NCBI GenBank assembly: GCA_013396915.1
Contig: VWZL01000877.1
Location: 815,296-879,295, forward strand
Direction: 5' to 3'
Origin: Stercorarius parasiticus
Taxonomy: Eukaryota > Chordata > Aves > Charadriiformes > Stercorariidae
Length of the DNA: 64,000 nt
The stretch's first letter is position 1, and every line of letters starts with the position of its first letter. The notes beneath the pieces were generated by a model, which saw only the letters and a list, made by a program, of their open reading frames with translations, was not told the origin of the DNA and did not search any database. This document shows, piece after piece, positions 1-13,148 of this stretch. The translations under genes were made by a program, and so were the position numbers.

Positions 1-1937
1 TCCTGGTTTGCAAACCATGGGTGTGTACTAATAGTGGTAGTGATGATGATACCCCAACTGAGGATAAAATGAATGTGTCTTCTGCAAGGGTGAAGAAGGA
101 ATTCTGAGACAGTCCTTACCACCAAGTGATTCAAAATATTTTTTTATGACCGAAATAACCCACCCTGTTTATTCTTCCCCAGTGAACCGTATTGTTTTTC
201 AGGCATTAAAAAAAGAATCCTGCATGCCTGATGTGAATCAGCATGTGAATTACTGACCAAGTTAGCTTCAGTAAGTACTAAGTGACACATTCATAATACG
301 GTGCCTTTATTCACATGTAAATTACTAATTTCTACTGCATTGAGCACTCAGGATGAGATATTTCTCTATTCTTCTGACAAGGTAACACAGTCAATATTGT
401 ATCTGATTCTCAACAGAACTTGTTACTGGCTTTTTGCTAACTGCAGGGAAAGGTCTTCACATATTTACACAGATTAAGGGGAAAAGGCATATTTCCATTT
501 AGTTTATTATTAGTATTTATTTATAATGGGCACAATTCTTTATATGAAATCTCATTAAAGAATGTGAAAAGAAACACAACAGAAAGGTGGAAAAATTCTC
601 TTCAGATTAGGAAGCATTTTGGACTAAAGCCACACCAATTGCTCTTACTTGAATAATTAGTGAAGAGTAAAAAACCCAATTTGACAGGACTGAATTTCCT
701 GCCTTCTGAGGGATCTAAAAAAAAAAAAGTGATAATTGAGCATCCACCCCACACATAACTTTTGAGCTTCACTAATATATTGACCTATTGCTATAATGAA
801 AGTAATTTGTGTAATTTGGATTGTTTAAAATATAAAGTCTAGATCCAATTATTGCAAGTATATGAGACTTCAGAAAAATTAATTTTACGCCTTGATGTTG
901 CTGACAGGCAGTGAAAGGAGAGGACAGCATTTTTAAATGGATGGTTAATTAGATGTACAGGCAGAGACTCTGGAATAGCAGAGCTGCAAACAGCTCAGAG
1001 TTTCAGATTTCTTCTGAAACTTCACAAACATATCAGTAATGTCTCTACTTTCAACAATATTTTTTGTCCCCTTGGATTACAGGTAACTAGCTCCTAGGAT
1101 CACAGAAAAAAATAATGGAAACACCACTGGTTGCTACTGTATAGCACCAAACAAGTTAACATAGTAATAAACCCACTGGAATAATGGAAGCTAGGCTTAT
1201 AGATCACAGGAGAAAGCTGTACAGACACAAAGAAAATAAGTCATAAAGAAATCCCTCAACTTTTAATTCTCATTTCTGAGAATAGGATAGACCAATTCTA
1301 TTAATGCAATGTGGACTCCTATTTCTTTGCTGGAAAACAAATGACGTCACGCAACCACCTACTCATATTCAACACCCAAATAATCTTAGCTAAAAACACC
1401 ACTTCAGAGAAGCTACAGACACACAACTTTTCTTAGCGTCTGGTTTCATGACTGGCTTAAGCTGCTCAATGCCTGGCAAAAACAGACAGCCCAGCTCTTG
1501 CCGCAGTGTAGTGATGAGCTCGTCTTCCTCCTCCTCCCTTGGGCCAGCACTAGCGCAGGTGCATCGCGCGGTCAAGACACATCAGAGTCCTGATTCAGCT
1601 AAAAATTCTCATCTTGCTTAATAGGCTGATTTTCAACCATATCAGCTCAGCTCAGCCACATCAGCTGTGCAGGTGGAGACATGTGTCTGGGAACAACAGT
1701 GGGGGCAAGGAGAAGTCCCCTTCTGGGGAAGCTCACATGTGGGTCAGCATAAACCTGCTGTAAATCCACGTCCTCAGAGCCCTCAGCTGCCCAGCTGCTA
1801 CTGAACCATCAGCACCAGAATACCAAGATTTGTCACAAATGACCGAATAGTTCAGGTGAGCGACAATAACAAGTCTCTTGACTGCTTGCGTTTTTCTTTC
1901 AGAGGTTGCATTGTATGGCATTTCTTTTTTTTTTTTT
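1..1937. other. Unassigned non-coding sequence
   Basis: AT-rich sequence with an A12 run at 717-728. By position it is CHST9 intron or sequence beyond the gene's 3' side. The longest open frames are about 60 codons and none resembles a known protein. Confidence 0.5.
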
Positions 1938-1938
1938 N
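1938..1938. other. Single undetermined base after a poly(T) run
   Basis: One N follows a run of 14-15 T and precedes the CR1 relic. As at 26588, the N is followed by AG. Confidence 1.
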
Positions 1939-1939
1939 A

Positions 1940-3125
1940 GATACATTGTCCATTTGGCTTTCCAAAAGGTGTTTGATAGCATCTCTCTCACAAGATTTCT
2001 TAAGGAAACCTAAGAGGCAGAGAATTAGAGGGAACATATTCGCACAGATTTAGAAAAGCAAATGTTTTGAAGATAGGAAACAGAGGATAGGAATATGAAA
2101 GAGAACAGTCCATTCTCACCATGAAAGACAGTCATCAGTGGAGTCCTGCTCCGTCATGTTGAGGACCCACGCTCTTCACCATGTTCTAAAAATCACCAGA
2201 GAAAGGTACCAAACAGGGAGATCACATTGTTTGTTAATTATATTAATTTATTTGGGGCAGAAATGATGTCAGCTAAGGAACTTTTTAGATGAGTAAGCTG
2301 GTAATAAAATGACATGTGAAATACAATTTATGCAAAGTGATGCTAGGAGACTTTTAGGGAAAAACTTTTAATTTAAACTCAAAAGCAGTGGTCTGAACTG
2401 AGTTCTGAGCTCACTGTTACTCAGGAATGAGATTTTGGGGTGGTAAAATTTCTGTGTAAACATCATCTCTGTGGTCACGAGTTAGAGAAAGCAAATTGAA
2501 GACTAGAGGAAAAAGCAAAAAGAAACCATTGTGTTTCTGTATGTACACACACTTGCGTCTTCAGTATTACATGCAATTTTGGTCCTTCTGCTCATGTGCA
2601 GAATCGGAGAAGAACAAAGGAGGGTAAAGTGGTGGACTAAAGGTATAGACTGGCTTACAAGGAGCAACAGCTTCGGAACCTGGCAAAGCAATGATCCAGA
2701 GGAGATATGATAGAGATCTGTAAAATCATAAGTGACATGGAAGGGGTGAATCAGAACTGACTGTTTGCTGCCTCTTCTCACACAGGGCCGGGGGCATCAG
2801 ATGAAGCAGGCAGATGGCAGATTCAAAACAAACATGAGGAAGCAGCTCTCCACGCAACTGGGAAAGGAAACTCGGGAACTCTTCGCCAGGGGATGTTACG
2901 GCTGCTAAAACTTTACATGGATTCAGGGGACAACTGAACAAGCTGAGAGACGGGAAATCCTTTGGGGGTTGATAAGCAAACAGAAACTACCTCTGGCGCA
3001 GGAAGTCCCTGAAACACAAACTGCTGGAGTTTGGGAAAGTCACGTGAAGAGGTTTCACTTTGCTGCTAGGATATTGAGCAAGACGGAGCTCTGGCCTGAT
3101 CCAGTATTGCTGCTGCTGCTGCTAT
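1940..3125 (+). mobile_element. Ancient CR1 LINE relic, RT region to 3' end
   Basis: A heavily decayed CR1 retrotransposon in sense orientation. At about 1955-2020 the remains of the reverse transcriptase block usually reading FDSIPHKIL are visible (tttgatagcatc, then ctcacaagattt). Around 2330-2350 tgcaaagtgatgc matches the CR1 C-terminal region. At 2700-2740 gatatgatagagatctgtaa, then at 2820-2900 ttcaaaacaaacatgaggaa and cgccaggggatgtta, are standard CR1 3'-domain words. The tail near 3095 reads gcctgatccagtattg, the usual CR1 ending, followed by (GCT)n. All frames are broken by stops and indels. Divergence is far greater than in the copies at 13149 and 29693, so insertion was much earlier. 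Boundaries are approximate, and parts of 2220-2320 and 2450-2690 align only loosely. Confidence 0.75.
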
Positions 3126-6100
3126 GTGCAACGAAAGACACTAAAAAAACAGGCTCCAGTTTAAAATACTTCTGAGTCTGGACACCCTCAACAGGTAGGT
3201 CCACCACAGCTTACTGACATGGTCCGCTGGTGGCAGGCAAGCAAGAGAAGAGTAAAGCTGTGTTCCTTATTTCACACTGCTCTGAGCAGTGGGGGTACAT
3301 CAGAAAACTACTGAAACTATTCTCAGTTCTTGACCACTGGGCACATAAAGTGTTTATTATGCTTTTTCTCCCCACCCCTCAGACCCTATGCATGCATAAA
3401 AGTTGTCTTCTGGTCATGCCAAGGACCCCTAAACCCTGGCAGTGATGGGCAGTGAAGCAGCTTGTTTATACCTAGGCTCCACCAGGTGTCACAAATTAAA
3501 TGTTTCCCCTTTGCTTGTTGTGCTTTCAGGGACCACACTATGCTACAGGGAGGTCTCAGAGCAATAATACTTTTACCCCAGTTTTGTTGCTAGAGCACAT
3601 GTGGGAGTCCTTAAACATAGGAGGGTATATTTCTCCCCTTTGCCAAACGGACACAGTGATGTCCTCCTCTGGGGGATGTCCTACCTACCAAGGTCTCCTC
3701 ACATAGGACGCTTTTGACCTCTCCTGTTGAGCTGATACACACACGTCCAACCACAGGAGACTGACCAGTGCTTAGATAAATTTCCATGGAAATGAAAGAA
3801 CAGATTTGCTGAATATTAAAAGTATTAGGCTCTGTGTGCAATGAAAAATAAACGCAATGACCTCAGTGATTTCCAAAGTTACCTAGAAAGCGTACTGAGA
3901 GCAGGGGATTGACCTGCAGTATTCTAACACCTGCCTTCCACGCCACAGGCTGGAAATGCCAAGAGCTTAGACAGTTTTACAGGAATTTTTTACCACCTGT
4001 CAGTTTGCTGGTTTTCTGGTTTTGCTCCCTTGGGACTGCACAAAAATTACTAGAGAAAAAAAGCAAGCCTTTTTGGGAATCCTGTGTTGGATTTTTGTTC
4101 ATAAAGCAGATATTACTTTAAAGAACACAAATAGCCCAGCAACCATAAAACGAACTCTTAAGCACTATTTCTAATTATACTGCATTGATTAAATACAATT
4201 ATATTTTAATTAAGCTTTGTTCATATAGTAGTCCTCCTACAGTTCTCTTTCTAGAGGAGGAAATTAATCTCTTCTTCTAGAGATCCGTTTTCATGGCAAA
4301 TAATGCTTATCACTTCATTTATTTTAAAAGTGAAAAACAAAATCTGCACAAAACACTGAATATCTCAGTTGTGTTAGGCAAAATCAGCTGTCAGCTTTAA
4401 AGTTCACCTGCACAAAGAACCCTCAAGTCAATGCCTGCAGTATTTTCATTTCTGATTCTTAAGTCCTACCAGAAGGCCCACTTTTAGCAGTCTAAGATGC
4501 TACAACTCCAACTGCTGAGTTGTGTTAATGGATTGTGTGAGTGCTCCTCAATGTAAAATCCGGTTACCTACAACCAGGGCTGAAGACCAGCCAAATTATT
4601 TGCCCAGCACTAGTACAATAGAGGAGATATCCTGAATGTTAGCACCTACTGCCCTCTACCTGCTTCACTTAAAACACATAGGCAGCAAAACCGGAGAAAA
4701 CTTCATTTTCCAATTTTTTAAATTCTCAGTTTTATAATTAAGCTGGACAAAACCCCTCTGATTGTAACTGATTTCTAATCTATTGCTTTTCAATTACAAG
4801 AGTAAGATGTGTTATTCCCCTCTAGATTGCAAGCTACAGGAGGGAATGCCATTATGAAATCTGCAGGTATTTATTTCTTGCATACTTTTATCCTGTTTTC
4901 GTAAAAACTAATTTTAAATTTCCCTTAACAACATCCAGTGGAGCTGTGAATTCAGATGTCCACCTTATCTTTCCAGGAAACGTGGTGGGAGCTGCACTGC
5001 AGTGAAGTTCATGACAGAGATAGAAGAAAGAATTTCACCCTGTAAATCTTTGTCCCGCAATACGATCTGTGCACTGAAACACTTATACAGGCCATCTGAG
5101 CACCTGGCACATGCTACAGAAGGGCAGACCCTGATGCCTGCACACGAGACTGTACCATAAAGGACAAAGTTGCTATAAGCCGTAGCAGATAGCCAGCACC
5201 ATGAATGGGGACTCAGAAAAAGTTGGTCTGAATAGTTTTGACCTGCCGTCCAGCCTAAGCGATGCTACTATAATCCACAGTTACCATGTCTGAATTGCAT
5301 TTTAAATTCTAAATTTGCCCAAGAGAATTTTTTGAAATTCCTTAGCTACAGAGAATCATCAGGAAACACCTCTTTTTTTGTTAGAGGGTACACGTGCACT
5401 AATTTCTGGACTTTAATGCTGCTTCCCTCTGAGCTGCAGAATAGAAAGTATTGCCATCTCCATGTGGAGGGACAGAAGCCACACAGAAAGGCACTCAGAG
5501 AGCCTTAAGTCCATGCATGCAAAGGCAATGCTGTAGCTGTGGGTATAAATGTCCATTAATCATGAGCAATGGTTCTAAACCAGAAAAGATAAAGGAGATC
5601 ATGGCAATCTGTTACAATTTTATTACCCCACCTGTGGGTCTTCCAAAATGCACCACAGAAGCATTCCCTCTGCGTAAGGCAGGAGATACAGGGAAATATA
5701 AATGCCCACTTAAATATGCAGCTACTTGAATGTGTGTTTTTGAAACTGCATAAATTCCCAAGCTTCGAAGAAAGACTTAATTTGAGGCAATTCAGTTTTA
5801 AAAACCCCCAAACATATGCTTCAAGCATGGTAGGTCCTTGTCACTGCTGCTTCTTCTTCCCAAGCTCTGTCACTAGTGGTCTGGTATTTACCATCCCTTC
5901 CCACTTGCAGACTCATTCAGGTTCACATCTGGAATATTCACCCACAGCTCCACCCTCTCACTACAGCTGATTAATTTCATAACTAACCTGTCAGATTGCC
6001 CATGCAGCTAAAAAAACCCCAAGTAACACCGGACCGAGGCCTTCTGTGGCAAGCTTTGGTCAGAAGGTGAGGACAATGCTGACAGACACACTACGACCAC

Positions 6101-6623
6101 ATGCCATGCTTGCTGAAAGTATGTGTAAATTAATACTCGCATTCTGCATGCTTCAGCATTAAGCTGGCCTGGCAGACATGGTCCCCGAGTGCCTTCTTTA
6201 CTCTCTGTGATTGGCAGTAACAGCCAGACAAAAAAAATATAAAAATACAGCAAACCCCACCTGCTTGGGACACCCCTTAGCTCATTCTCCAGCCCGCTGT
6301 GACTGTTCATCCATCAGAGGGGTATGGAGAAAAGAGGTCCCATGGCAAATTCTCACAGCCATGCAGCCAGCAGATAAAATCCGTTATTTCTCAACACAAA
6401 AACCGCTTTACAGGTGTACCAGGAGAACCTTAAGTGCCAGTGAACCTTAAGCATCCATCAGAGTATCACTGGGGTACAGTGGGGTCTGGTGAAACAAAGC
6501 ACCGGAGCATAATGTATCTAGATGGTTCGCAACGAAGTGTCAAGTATTTTAAAACCTTTTATAAAAGTGTACTTCACTTGGTATCTGACGTGCTTCGTGA
6601 TTGGTATGTGTAAATGAGGGCTC

Positions 6624-6649
6624 TGTTTTTGTTTTGTTTTTGTTTTTTT
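6624..6649 (+). repeat. (GTTTT)n-like simple repeat
   Basis: Runs of four to seven T separated by single G, ending in a T7 run. Confidence 0.8.
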
Positions 6650-7188
6650 AACAACAGGAGTTTTTGCATTTGTAAAATTATAGCAGAGAGATTTTGATAC
6701 ATAAGAAATGTATCTGTGTTTGTGATTATCCCCCCCCGCTGCTAAATATGATAATTTGTTCCACTTCAGCTTTTATTAATTAAATTAATACTAATTCAGC
6801 AGCCTTTTGGTATATTTTTAGCCTGAGTGGTTTTTGCGTTAAATCCTGTAGACTGTAGCCTCTCCTCAGCCTTCCCTGTTTATCTCCTGTTCCAGAGGAA
6901 ATATTCCACTGCAGATCACCATCCTCAAACTCTTCTGTTTTGGTATAGCCATAGATATTTACGGCTATACATGCATACTCTTGAATCAATAATAATAATA
7001 AAAAAAATCAACAGATATTTTTAGAAGACATTTTAAAGAAAGAAGCTTTTACCAAAAAAACCCCAAACCAAACACGGCTAATTTTGTGTGACTAAGTGCC
7101 CCCTAGTGACAAAGTCCAAATCCAAATAACTTTCACAGCCACTTCCAAGCCTTACGCAGTTTTGGTTCTCAGTACCTCAAACATATTA

Positions 7189-7217
7189 TTTGTTTGTTTG
7201 TTTGTTTGGTTTTGTTT
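7189..7217 (+). repeat. (TTTG)n microsatellite
   Basis: Six to seven units of TTTG with one imperfection. No other content is seen here. Confidence 0.85.
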
Positions 7218-7914
7218 AAAGAAAATGAAGAAAAACAGTAAACAAAACTGTCTCTCAAAAGAAAATAAAATAAGAAAAAAAAATTACTGTGTTAGCCTAA
7301 AATCAGCCTTATTCATTGAAGGATAACTCCAAATGCTTCAGCCTTTTCCTGCATAGGTAGCATCAAAGTCAGTGTGAATATTCCTATAACTGAGGCATAG
7401 TCAGCTTTGTGGTGGGTTGTTTAAATTACACAACATCCAATGAACTGATTTGCTTCTGTTGCTTCTGAGAGCTGTCTCCCACTGAGTGGTGATGTTGCAG
7501 AAGCAGAAGAGAGAACTAACTCTGGGCCAGCCCTGCAACCCTTGCCGCTTGCTACAAATCCCTCGCCTCACACTGAAACCCACCTCAAATGAGTCATTCC
7601 TCCCCCAGAACATCCCACCCACGTGCTGGAGCAAACCTGTCTAAAAGGCATGTAACTTCATCTTCTCAGTTGTCTCCTCCAAAGATAGAAGTGGAAAACA
7701 TGTACTTAAGAGAAGTTTGGCTTACAAATCAGCTCTTAGAAAACAAAAACACATCCAAAAGGAAAAATCTTTTTTTTTTTTTTTGTCCTCCAAACGTTTT
7801 TAATTTGGAAAATTAGAGAAATCCTAGAAAAGACGCTATCATCTTTACTTGGTACTGCTACTCACTAAGGTGAAAGCTGAAGATGCACAAACTATTCTTA
7901 ATACAGAAGAAAAC

Positions 7915-7980
7915 TGTGTGTGTGTGTCTGTGTGTGTGTATACGTATATCTCGTATATCACACACCACACACACACACAC
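7915..7980. repeat. (TG)n / (AC)n compound microsatellite, self-complementary
   Basis: An interrupted TG tract (7915-7939) is followed by about 20 nt of TATACGTATATC-like sequence and an AC tract (7959-7980). The two tracts are reverse complements, so one strand can fold back on itself. Confidence 0.95.
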
Positions 7981-10900
7981 TCTCCAGAGCCATTATCAGA
8001 TCTGTGGATGCCACTTCAAAACTATTCATTGCTCTTCTGTAAATAGGAGTTCTTCTATTTTTTTTTTTTTCCAAATATAGTCTTTGGCTTTTTAATGTGG
8101 AGAATCTCACACTGACAATTATACTTCAGTTTGTAAAACAGCTCTGGGTCATTTTTTAAAAGACCAACAACGACTAATTTAAGTAATCCTGTTGTCTGCG
8201 ATGCATTTTTTTAAAAGAGAATGTCACTTCAGTGAAAACATATTTTCTGCCTCTGCACTTAATGAGCGTGAATTATATTTTCCAGTTTTTCTAATGAAGT
8301 AATAACCCTAACACATTAATTTTGTTTGCTGCACCCACTGTCTTTGCACTATTATAATCAATGATGTTAGCTAGAAAAGCAGTTTTCCTGTGTGCTCACA
8401 AGTTACTGTAAAACTGGGGTTTTAGTCAAAAGTACTCTCATATTCCTTTGGAACATTAAATTGAAGGCTTAAAATATGGCTTTTCAGTAAGTAATTCCTT
8501 ACAGAAGATAAAGAACAGCTCATAAAACAAAAAAGACACGGCAAAAGAGACAAATTGTTCAAATGCAGGCAACATAAAAATGCACTGAAGTAAGTTCAAA
8601 ACTCCCAAGGAAATTTTGGTTCCTTAAAAGCACCAAACACCAATACTAAGATGCTCTAAATTGCCATTTGACCTTTCAAATTACTGTCAAAGAAAGGTAC
8701 AGTTTTATTGTTAGTACCCGTTCTCAAGTTTTAGCAGAGCACTTACATTGCTGTCTCTTTGTTTACATTCGACATTGGCTAATATTGGCTAGAATCGACA
8801 TATAATACCAAGGACCATAAACACAGACTAACTATCTACCCAGGGGAAGGAATAAACTGCCCTTTAGTATTTTCTCAATCATGACAGAAAAATTCAGTGC
8901 ATTTTTAAGGCTAATAAATGTAGACAAGAAACATGCTACTCTTACACTTTCATGAGACATAAAGCTCTGCAGTTCAATGTCTGTGGAAATTTCTTCTGAA
9001 CATATTAAAATGATCTTAGGGCTCTACAGAAACCCTGCTCATAAAACAAAAAAAGCTAGGATAGTTAAAATTAATACATCATAAATAAAACATGCATTTC
9101 AGTATATATTAAGTGACAGGTCTCAAGAAACTCCACTGCCACGCACACGTTCACAAAGCAGCAAGAACACACGCAATTCATTAAACTCACTCAAGTGTGC
9201 TAGTTCTTCCTGGCATTATTCATAATTGAAACATTTCAATTTTAGTTAACAGAAAAAACCCCTAATTTAAAAGTAAAACAAGGAAATTAGTTCTGTGTTT
9301 CTGGATTACAATCCCATAGTGCCTTCAACTGCCCACATCTAGCCTCAGGGGGTTTAATTAAAAAAAGTTTTTTTTTTTAAAAAGGACAATGTAGCCCACT
9401 CAAACAGAAAGCTTTGCAGACACAGATCTCTTAAATATTTTTCCCAGTATGCCATACAAAGCCAGGCAGAAAAACAATAAAAAATATCTCAACTTGTATT
9501 TTAACCCTATACCTTGAAAATGTAGTTCCTGCTCTATAATAGGCATAAGGAACAGACTCTCCCGCAAACGGGCTTCAGGTCAGGTTCTCACAGGGGAGAA
9601 TCCACTGCTTGTAGCAAAAAGCAGAGTAAAAGCAGCGTATTGTGCAGGATTTACTACTGGGGTGACAGATGACAGGATGGGGGTGACAGTCTCTTCCCCC
9701 TTGTTCCCCAGCTTTAACCACAAAAGCCTCCTGCTGAGCACCTGCACAGCCCCGACATGGTCAGGACACTTCATCTGGACAGCCTATGCAAAAGGAGACA
9801 AAGCACCCCGAATGAAATGGATTGACTTATTACTGCGAAAATGAATAGCTGAGATTTAGGTTCTGCATCTCAGACTCAATATTCACAAGCCGGGGGCGCG
9901 CACATCACAAGCTCTGACCTGGGTCCACTGTTACTCTACATTTGATTTGATTTGATTTTGTTCACAGGGATGAGCGCGGACGAAGCACATGTCCCTATTC
10001 TTGGCCTGGTTTAGTGGCCCACTGGGGCTCCACACGGCCCCAGACCCACCCTCCAAAATGAAAATCATAAAATCACACCAAGATATAGAAGACCCCGCAT
10101 GAAACACAGGCACGCCCTGCGAGACTAGACTCCTATAATGCCCGTAAGTCTTGTCTCACTGTCTATGTTATACCACTGCCCAGGGCACCAGCGCTTTGTG
10201 GGCAGAGCTGCCCGCACCTTTTCTAAAGCCCTGCTACGTTTCAGTGCCGTTCCCAGAAACACCACTAACTTTCCTCCACGCTGGGCCTTCCAAAGAACAA
10301 GGATAAAAAAAATCTTCTTTTTTTTTTAAAGTTATTCTGAAATCTCATTGGGGTATTACCTAAGAGGAACTGGGAGAGCCCTGGGGGAAGGGAACAAAAA
10401 TTTTTGCTTTATTCCTGCTTTCTTGCCTTGCAATCCACTTTTGGTTACCTGCTGGACACCGGATAACTGTACTCAGCAGATTTTCTGTCTGGCCCCAAGC
10501 GGCCCATTATTGTTGGGTAAACAAGCAACCAAATTATGTCCTGCTTATATAAAATCATATGAAAGCTATTCCAGCGCAACACCAGATGCAGGAGGAGACC
10601 ATTATTCTGGTGATGAATCACCTGATGAATTCCTGACACGTAGCTCTCTGTTATTTCTGTGACCTTTTGTCAAGGTATAAAAAAAAGGAAGGAAAAACCC
10701 AGCAAGTTCCTTGTGAAGATCCCAATTTCCTTAAAAACCTGGTCTAGTATCTGTATCATCTCTTCTCTGTAAATTAGTATTTTCATGATTTGTACAGTAA
10801 GGCAAGAGAGCTGCACATTTTTCTATTTGCTTGATAAAGAATTAATTTTACCTGAAAGTGGCTTGATTCCACTTGATTCCATCAGCCATACAGCACCAGA

Positions 10901-13148
10901 AAAAAACCCACAGGTACCATGTTAAATAATTCCAGCTTTTAAGTTTTGGAAAATTAATTATTATTATTATCCCTTAATATGGCAATATCAGTATATCTTT
11001 ACAAGCCTTTTTGATTTTTCATTCGGGAGAATAAATAGTTCTGCAAAATACCCCAGCTAGAATATTTCTCATGCCATTGTTTAAATAGCTCCCCCCACAA
11101 ATAAAAATACGCTGACAAGTCTACACATGTCCAAGGTCCACGCCTGCGTAAATCAAAAAGACAGGAGAAAGTCATTCTATTAGTTTAATAGTCACCCGAT
11201 ATAAGAAAGGAGACAAAAACCTATACTCTTAAATTTTGCTCTGTCTCCCCATAAAATCATTCTCATGAATTCAAATAGCAAGCAGTTTACCACTGGAAAG
11301 CCAGGTACGTATCTAAGTGCCATGACTACAACAGACCAGCAAGGGGAGTAGTAACACTTTGAGAACTTCTCTCTTCAGCCACAGTAAACTATACATAAAT
11401 GTAGTAATGTACAGCGTATTGATGCTGGGCTGTGTAGACAGTGGAAGGGAAATTTATTCTACTGAAAGACTGCGAAATTTAAAAAAAAAAACCAGAGTCT
11501 TGCAATGCTGTTTGTTTTTTAAAAGAAGGTGGAAGCACACATAAACAGTCTCAGATCAGCCCAATATGCCACCCAACGTAAAACCCAGGGCAGCAAGATG
11601 AAATCCTCTCAAACCTGAGACTGTTATTTCTGATATATTTTCTCCTTTTAAACGGCAATGTATACATATTCCTATGGGAAGGAGAGCCACTTTCTAGCTT
11701 CCTAAGAAAATGACAGTGTGGCACTGCTGGGGCTGGAAGGTCGGAGGGCGGCGGCATTCTCAAGCCCGAATTGCAACCACTGCAAAGGAAAGTAGAAGGT
11801 GAAATTTCCTAAAGCAGGCTTTCATTCCTGGATTTCTTAGTTACAGGCAGATAATTGTCCCTTTAATAGAAGAGTACATTTTATAACTGCTGGTAGGGTG
11901 ATCTTTTAAATGCTCATGCCCACAGCACAGACACTGACCTGCCCATGTGGTGGTAGGAAAGGAAGAGCCGGACATCACTGAGCTCCCACCACAACGGGAG
12001 AAGAGGAAGCACCAACACTGCGTCTGCACTGCATCATGCCCCCTCTTCCCTTTCAATCCCATGCTATTATAAGGTATAGATACCTCTGAGCAGTGGCACT
12101 GCCCAACACAACTACAGCCCAGCCACTGCAGAGCAGAGGACCTCAGGTCCCAAGCAGGGAAATGCTGCACTAGAGAAGCAAAGCTGAGAAGAAAGGCTGT
12201 TGCCTGCGCCTGGTTCATCACTGCAGCCAAGGTTCCCACATTCATACCTTTTCTACACCACCGTGAGATTTTTAGAAAGTCACAAAAACCCCCCTCCCTC
12301 CAAAACATTGCAGCCTTGTAACAACTGTTTCACAAGTAGGTAACCAAGGCATTTAATCAACTTGTAAATACCCAAGTGTGAAGACATCCTAAGTACTAAT
12401 CATGAAATTACTATGCATGACAAAACTCAGAATAGTGTTTTGCTGTAATTGTGCATAATTTAACTCAAAAAAGCAAGAGGAGTTATATTTGGATACAGAA
12501 GAAAGAGGTCAATTTGATGAGAGGGAAAAAATGCTGTCATTTTTACTAGTCTGATAGAGAAATTCTTCATCCAATGTAAGAATTCTAGGATGTTGCTTCT
12601 CCAATGTGATGCCAAGAGAACAAGCTGTCAACAAGGGTGCATCTAATAGAAGAACTGGCGTTTCAGAGCTACATTTTTAACAAAAGAAATCTACCTCTGT
12701 TGCCTTAAAGTACACTTACAAACTGCTGTTTCAGCCATTAGAGGCAGAGACATGGATGTTATAATACCAGAGTACAGCTATTATAATAAAGCAATATACA
12801 GTTTTCTTTCCTTATGATAAAAAGGAATAGAAATATTAAATAAAAAAACCCAAACAGATGGTCTCAGCCATTTCTGAACAATGATCTCAGTAAATTCAAT
12901 AATTTTGACTTTGTAAGCGGATGCTGATGGGGTCAACTCCAGGTCTGGTTTGGATAGTTTCTTGTTTTTCTCTAAGGGAGTAGATGTGGGACACAGGGTG
13001 GCATCTGTCTGTGACACTCTGCAACTGAGTCAGGAGTGGCAACATGACCTACCCAGAGCCTTCCAGCACAGGTTTTGAGCTACCCAGTGGACAAGGAGCT
13101 GTTCAGCTAACAAAGACTGTGTATGAATTGCCAAGACCAGATGAAGAG
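7981..13148. other. Unassigned non-coding sequence
   Basis: Contains a T run (8057-8070) and a short TTTGA repeat (9941-9958). A 155-codon minus-strand frame at 11841-12308 is the longest outside the transposons but matches no family I know. The 9.9-10.3 kb and 11.9-12.3 kb parts are locally richer in G+C, which favours chance open frames. Confidence 0.5.

Larger units (their letters stand above)
3126..7914. other. Unassigned non-coding sequence
   Basis: Apart from the two simple repeats listed separately, it has a C8 run (6730-6737) and a T15 run (7770-7784). Open frames reach at most about 100 codons (for example 6008-6310, minus) and show no recognisable domain. The 3.1-4.1 kb part is somewhat richer in G+C than the rest. 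Confidence 0.5.

Noticed and set aside
10445..10520. Possible next CHST9 exon, because ggcccca on the plus strand could encode W-G on the minus strand
   Set aside because: The following residues do not match the expected stem sequence and no acceptor in the right phase is present.
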